A model generated the notes under the pieces. That model was given only the letters and a program-made list of their open reading frames with translations. It was not told the DNA's origin and did not search any database. This document shows, one piece after another, positions 61,789 through 64,000 of a stretch of 64,000 nt of DNA; position 1 is the first letter of the stretch; every line of letters starts with the position of its first letter. Origin of the DNA: Arthrobacter sp. OAP107 (GTDB lineage Bacteria; Actinomycetota; Actinomycetes; Actinomycetales; Micrococcaceae); assembly GCF_040546765.1 (NCBI RefSeq), contig NZ_JBEPOK010000001.1:4402001-4466000 (forward strand), in the 5' to 3' direction. Both the position numbers and the translations under genes were made by a program.

Positions 61789-63270
61789 TTACGGCGCTGC
61801 CGTGGGTCCCGCCGTCGGAACAGCTTCTGCTGCGGCCTTCGCCGCTGCCGCGGCAGCTTCCTCAGCTGGCGCGGCACTTGGCAAAGTCGAGGGTGGTGCC
61901 GGTTCCGACGTGGGAACTGGCGCCGGCGCCGGCTCGACGGGGGCAACTTCCGTCGGGGCAGGTTCGGAATTCGTGATCGGCGCAGAGGGTGTTGCCGGCT
62001 CGGTGGGTGTGGGCGGCGCGGGGTCGGCCGGGACCGCGGGGTCCGTGGGAGTCGGGTCAACCGGAGCCGGGTCGGCCGGCGGCGTCGTGGGAGGCGGGGT
62101 GGGCGTGGGAGTCGGCGTTGGGGTGGGAGTCGGCGTCGGGGTGGGAGTGGGCGTTGGTGTCGGCGTCGGGGTGGGCTTGGGCTTGGTCGTCGTAGGCGGC
62201 TTCGGTGCCGACGGTTTGGATGTGTGGGTGGGCGTGGGTGTTGCCGCCGGGCTGGACGTCGACGAACCGGAGGAGGTGGAACCGGAGGTCGACGAGCTGG
62301 CGACCAGCGTGGTACGTGCCGAGGCTGACGGGCGGCTGCGGGGATTGGCGACTGCTGCTGCGGTGACCGGGGTCAGTCCGTCGTCGGTGTTGTCCGGCCC
62401 GCTGTTGCCGGGGATGTTGGGGATGGCCCACCCATATGTGGTGGCGGCGCCGCCTTCGAAGCTGGTGAACACGGCGGGGGTCAGCTGGTCGGTTTGCCGG
62501 ATGGGCAACAGGGTCCACTTCATCGGGTCCTCGTGCTGGCCGTTCTTGATCACCTCGAAGTGCAGATGGCAGCCGGTGGAGGATCCGGTGGTGCCAACCT
62601 CCGCGATGATCTCGCCCACCTTCACAAGGTCGCCCTTTTCGACGGCGATGCCCTGCAGGTGGTTGTAGGTGGTGATCAGGCCGTTGCCGTGGTCAATTTC
62701 CACCCTGTTGCCGCCACCCCACGGGTGCCACCCGGCGGCCCGGACCACGCCGGAATCGGCTGCATAGACGCGGGTGCCGCAGGCAGCAGCGAAGTCCTGG
62801 CCCCAGTGGAATTCTCCCAGTTCGCCGGTGATGGGGCTGCGCCGTTGGCCAAACGGTGAACTGGGGGTGAGCACTTCCAAAGGTGCCATGAGGAAGCCGG
62901 CTGCAGGCCGCTGCAGGGCGGAGGACGCCACCCCGGGAGATTTGGGCGTGCCCGCCTTGGCCGCCTTAACGGTTGAATTCGACACCCTCTGTCCGGTGGG
63001 AGTCTTCGCCGGCGCGGCGATGCCGGAGCCACTGATGGGGTACCCGGGCGCGGCGGTGTCCGGATCAAGGAGCTCCGGCCCGACGACTCCCGTGGGAGGG
63101 GCTATCGGGATGGCGGCACCCACGGGCTGCTGGATCGAGGCGGCGGGCCCCTGGAACCCGAAGGCAAAGACGGAGAAGCCGACAACCACGGCCGCGGAAA
63201 GGCTCCGCAAGGCGATCCGGCCTGGGCCGACCACCTTCGGTGTGTGCTTGTGTCCCCCATGATTTGCCAC
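61789..63270 (-). CDS. M23 (LytM) peptidoglycan metallopeptidase with Pro-Thr tail
   Basis: 493 aa from GTG 63270, chosen because AGGAG stands exactly six bases before it; the upstream frame is leader. Residues 18-45 form an export/anchor helix (ALRSLSAAVVVGFSVFAFGF). The M23 domain at about 125-245 has the zinc ligands in FHWGQDFAA (HxxxD) and CHLHFEV (HxH), so it should be active. From about residue 315 to the end is a Ser/Thr/Pro/Ala region with a pure PT repeat near 364-392. Probably spans or clings to the cell wall. Confidence 0.92.
   Translation of the reverse strand: MANHGGHKHTPKVVGPGRIALRSLSAAVVVGFSVFAFGFQGPAASIQQPVGAAIPIAPPTGVVGPELLDPDTAAPGYPISGSGIAAPAKTPTGQRVSNSTVKAAKAGTPKSPGVASSALQRPAAGFLMAPLEVLTPSSPFGQRRSPITGELGEFHWGQDFAAACGTRVYAADSGVVRAAGWHPWGGGNRVEIDHGNGLITTYNHLQGIAVEKGDLVKVGEIIAEVGTTGSSTGCHLHFEVIKNGQHEDPMKWTLLPIRQTDQLTPAVFTSFEGGAATTYGWAIPNIPGNSGPDNTDDGLTPVTAAAVANPRSRPSASARTTLVASSSTSGSTSSGSSTSSPAATPTPTHTSKPSAPKPPTTTKPKPTPTPTPTPTPTPTPTPTPTPTPTPTPPPTTPPADPAPVDPTPTDPAVPADPAPPTPTEPATPSAPITNSEPAPTEVAPVEPAPAPVPTSEPAPPSTLPSAAPAEEAAAAAAKAAAEAVPTAGPTAAP
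62095..62180. repeat. Simple hexamer repeat coding Pro-Thr
   Basis: On the + strand a run of GGNGTN-type hexamers (GGCGTGGGAGTC and variants) encodes about 14 Pro-Thr pairs in the M23 protein. In-frame repeat number can change by slippage or recombination. Confidence 0.8.
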
Positions 63271-63430
63271 AGAATTCTCCTGAATCGATACCCGCCAAAC
63301 TCCTATCTCGACGAGCGTGTCCTCCATTGTGGCCACAGCCCAAAGGCAGGCGAAACCCCTAAAACTGGGGGGCCAAAGCGTGCGGTTTCATAGGCTTAAC
63401 CCCGCAGCTTCCGTCGGGAGACAATGGGAT

Positions 63431-64000
63431 ATGCGGACTTTCCTGACGGAATGGCAGGCAGAACTGAAGCGCACGCTGACCGGCAGCCCGGATGCGCTAC
63501 CGGACTGGGCCCGGAAGTTTGCCGAAGGCGACGACGCCGGGTACTTCCTCCCCGGTTCTGCGGTGTGGGCTGTCCATGGCGGCGTGGCCACAATCGTCGG
63601 CGGCATCCGGTCCCTGCTGATGCAGAGTCTCCACCCCGGCGTCCTCGCCGGCGTGCACGACCATTCAAATTTCCGCGAGGACACGCTGGGCCGGCTGGCC
63701 CGGACCACGGCCTGGATCCACGCCCTCACGTACGGGTCCACCGCGGAAGCCCAGGCGGCCGCCTCGAGGGTGGTGCGGCTGCACGAGTCCGTCAACGGCA
63801 CATATGTCGACGGCGGCGGCACCATCCGAAAATACTCTGCCAACGATCCGGAACTGGTGCGGTGGGTCCACAACACATTCACGGACTCGTTTCTCCGCGC
63901 GCACGAACTGTGGGACGGCCCCATTCCTGGCGGCCCGGATGCCTACGTCCGCGAATGGGCGGAGGCGGGCAGGCTGATGGGCGTGGAGTTCCCGCCAAAG
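63431..64000 (+). CDS. MpaB/DUF2236 family oxygenase-like protein, 3' end outside window
   Basis: 190 codons visible, open to the last base. GGGAG lies about 10 nt before the ATG. SAVWAVHGGVATIVGGIRSL, LMQSLHPGVLAGVHDHSNF, WIHALTYGSTAEA and VRWVHNTFTDSFLRAHE are the DUF2236 pattern, which in latex-clearing protein and MpaB relatives binds haem b through a His. Substrate unknown. Divergent from the M23 gene with 160 bp between them. Confidence 0.87.
   Translation, partial: MRTFLTEWQAELKRTLTGSPDALPDWARKFAEGDDAGYFLPGSAVWAVHGGVATIVGGIRSLLMQSLHPGVLAGVHDHSNFREDTLGRLARTTAWIHALTYGSTAEAQAAASRVVRLHESVNGTYVDGGGTIRKYSANDPELVRWVHNTFTDSFLRAHELWDGPIPGGPDAYVREWAEAGRLMGVEFPPK

Noticed and set aside
61220..62668. 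482-codon glycine/valine-rich frame opposite the M23 gene
   Set aside because: Its VGVGVG run is the antisense of the Pro-Thr repeat; no start signal.
61117..63430. c-di-AMP (ydaO) or cobalamin riboswitch near the M23 gene
   Set aside because: A few short similarities (GGCAGGGCAACC, CCGAAACCCG) but lacking the conserved cores and lying downstream of the M23 gene or on the wrong strand.

Overview
The window is high-GC (mostly G or C at third codon positions) and reads as the chromosome of an actinobacterium of the Micrococcaceae, most likely Arthrobacter or Pseudarthrobacter. The evidence is the gene content (RamB next to the glyoxylate genes, DtxR-type iron box, LytR_C protein, Stealth protein, PdxK, poxB, PEP carboxylase), the many GTG starts and ATGA/GTGA overlaps, and several promoters whose -10 box lies 6 nt before the start codon (leaderless genes). 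No rRNA, tRNA, CRISPR array, transposase or phage gene was recognised.

Layout. 1-4090: distal end of a [NiFe]-hydrogenase accessory operon (DUF6084-like protein, large accessory protein, 39-aa DUF6893-type peptide, maturation protease, HypC) plus a convergent DUF6390-type gene. 4272-7309: FecBCD-type ABC importer. 7439-13592: PEP carboxylase, a DUF1684 protein, and an acyl-CoA dehydrogenase/SDR pair. 13769-20787: cytosolic-looking GH76 enzyme, iron-box-controlled Fe3+ ABC importer, membrane-anchored GH32 fructanase. 20869-25034: small genes (YdeI-like, VOC, degenerate Nudix, unknown, SRPBCC). 25068-28252: queuosine salvage (tgt and a YhhQ transporter) split by an AbiEi/DUF559 nuclease-like gene bracketed by two copies of a 62-bp palindromic repeat. 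28532-33595: KgtP-like carboxylate transporter divergent from a response regulator/sensor kinase/TAXI binding-protein operon. 33708-38234: pdxK, poxB, and a lower-GC pair of membrane-protein genes with in-gene tandem duplications. 38279-43199: ramB, aceA, aceB (glyoxylate shunt). 43426-53589: CynX-like transporter and a ROK-controlled cluster of four Gfo/Idh/MocA dehydrogenases, two sugar isomerase-like proteins and ThuA. 53686-64000: glycosyltransferase, FrnE-type DsbA protein, TetR regulator, LytR_C protein, HAD phosphatase, Stealth protein, CpdA-like phosphodiesterase, M23 peptidase and the start of an MpaB/DUF2236 oxygenase.

How it fits together. Much of the window concerns low-nutrient carbon and energy handling: hydrogenase maturation, anaplerosis by PEP carboxylase and the glyoxylate shunt, pyruvate oxidase, regulated organic-acid uptake, and a probable keto-sugar pathway. 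Metal supply appears twice: a DtxR-boxed ferric importer, and a FecBCD importer without a visible iron box beside the hydrogenase genes.

The intergenic DNA is unusually structured. Three families of palindromic repeats, each about 61-63 bp, lie at gene ends; an inverted array of 32-bp units fills one convergent junction; and short direct-repeat (iteron-like) arrays occupy three promoter regions. The most notable candidate systems are the repeat-bracketed nuclease cassette inside the queuosine locus, the orphan TAXI receptor fused into a two-component operon, and the dehydrogenase/isomerase cluster whose second isomerase resembles C-glycoside deglycosidase catalytic subunits.
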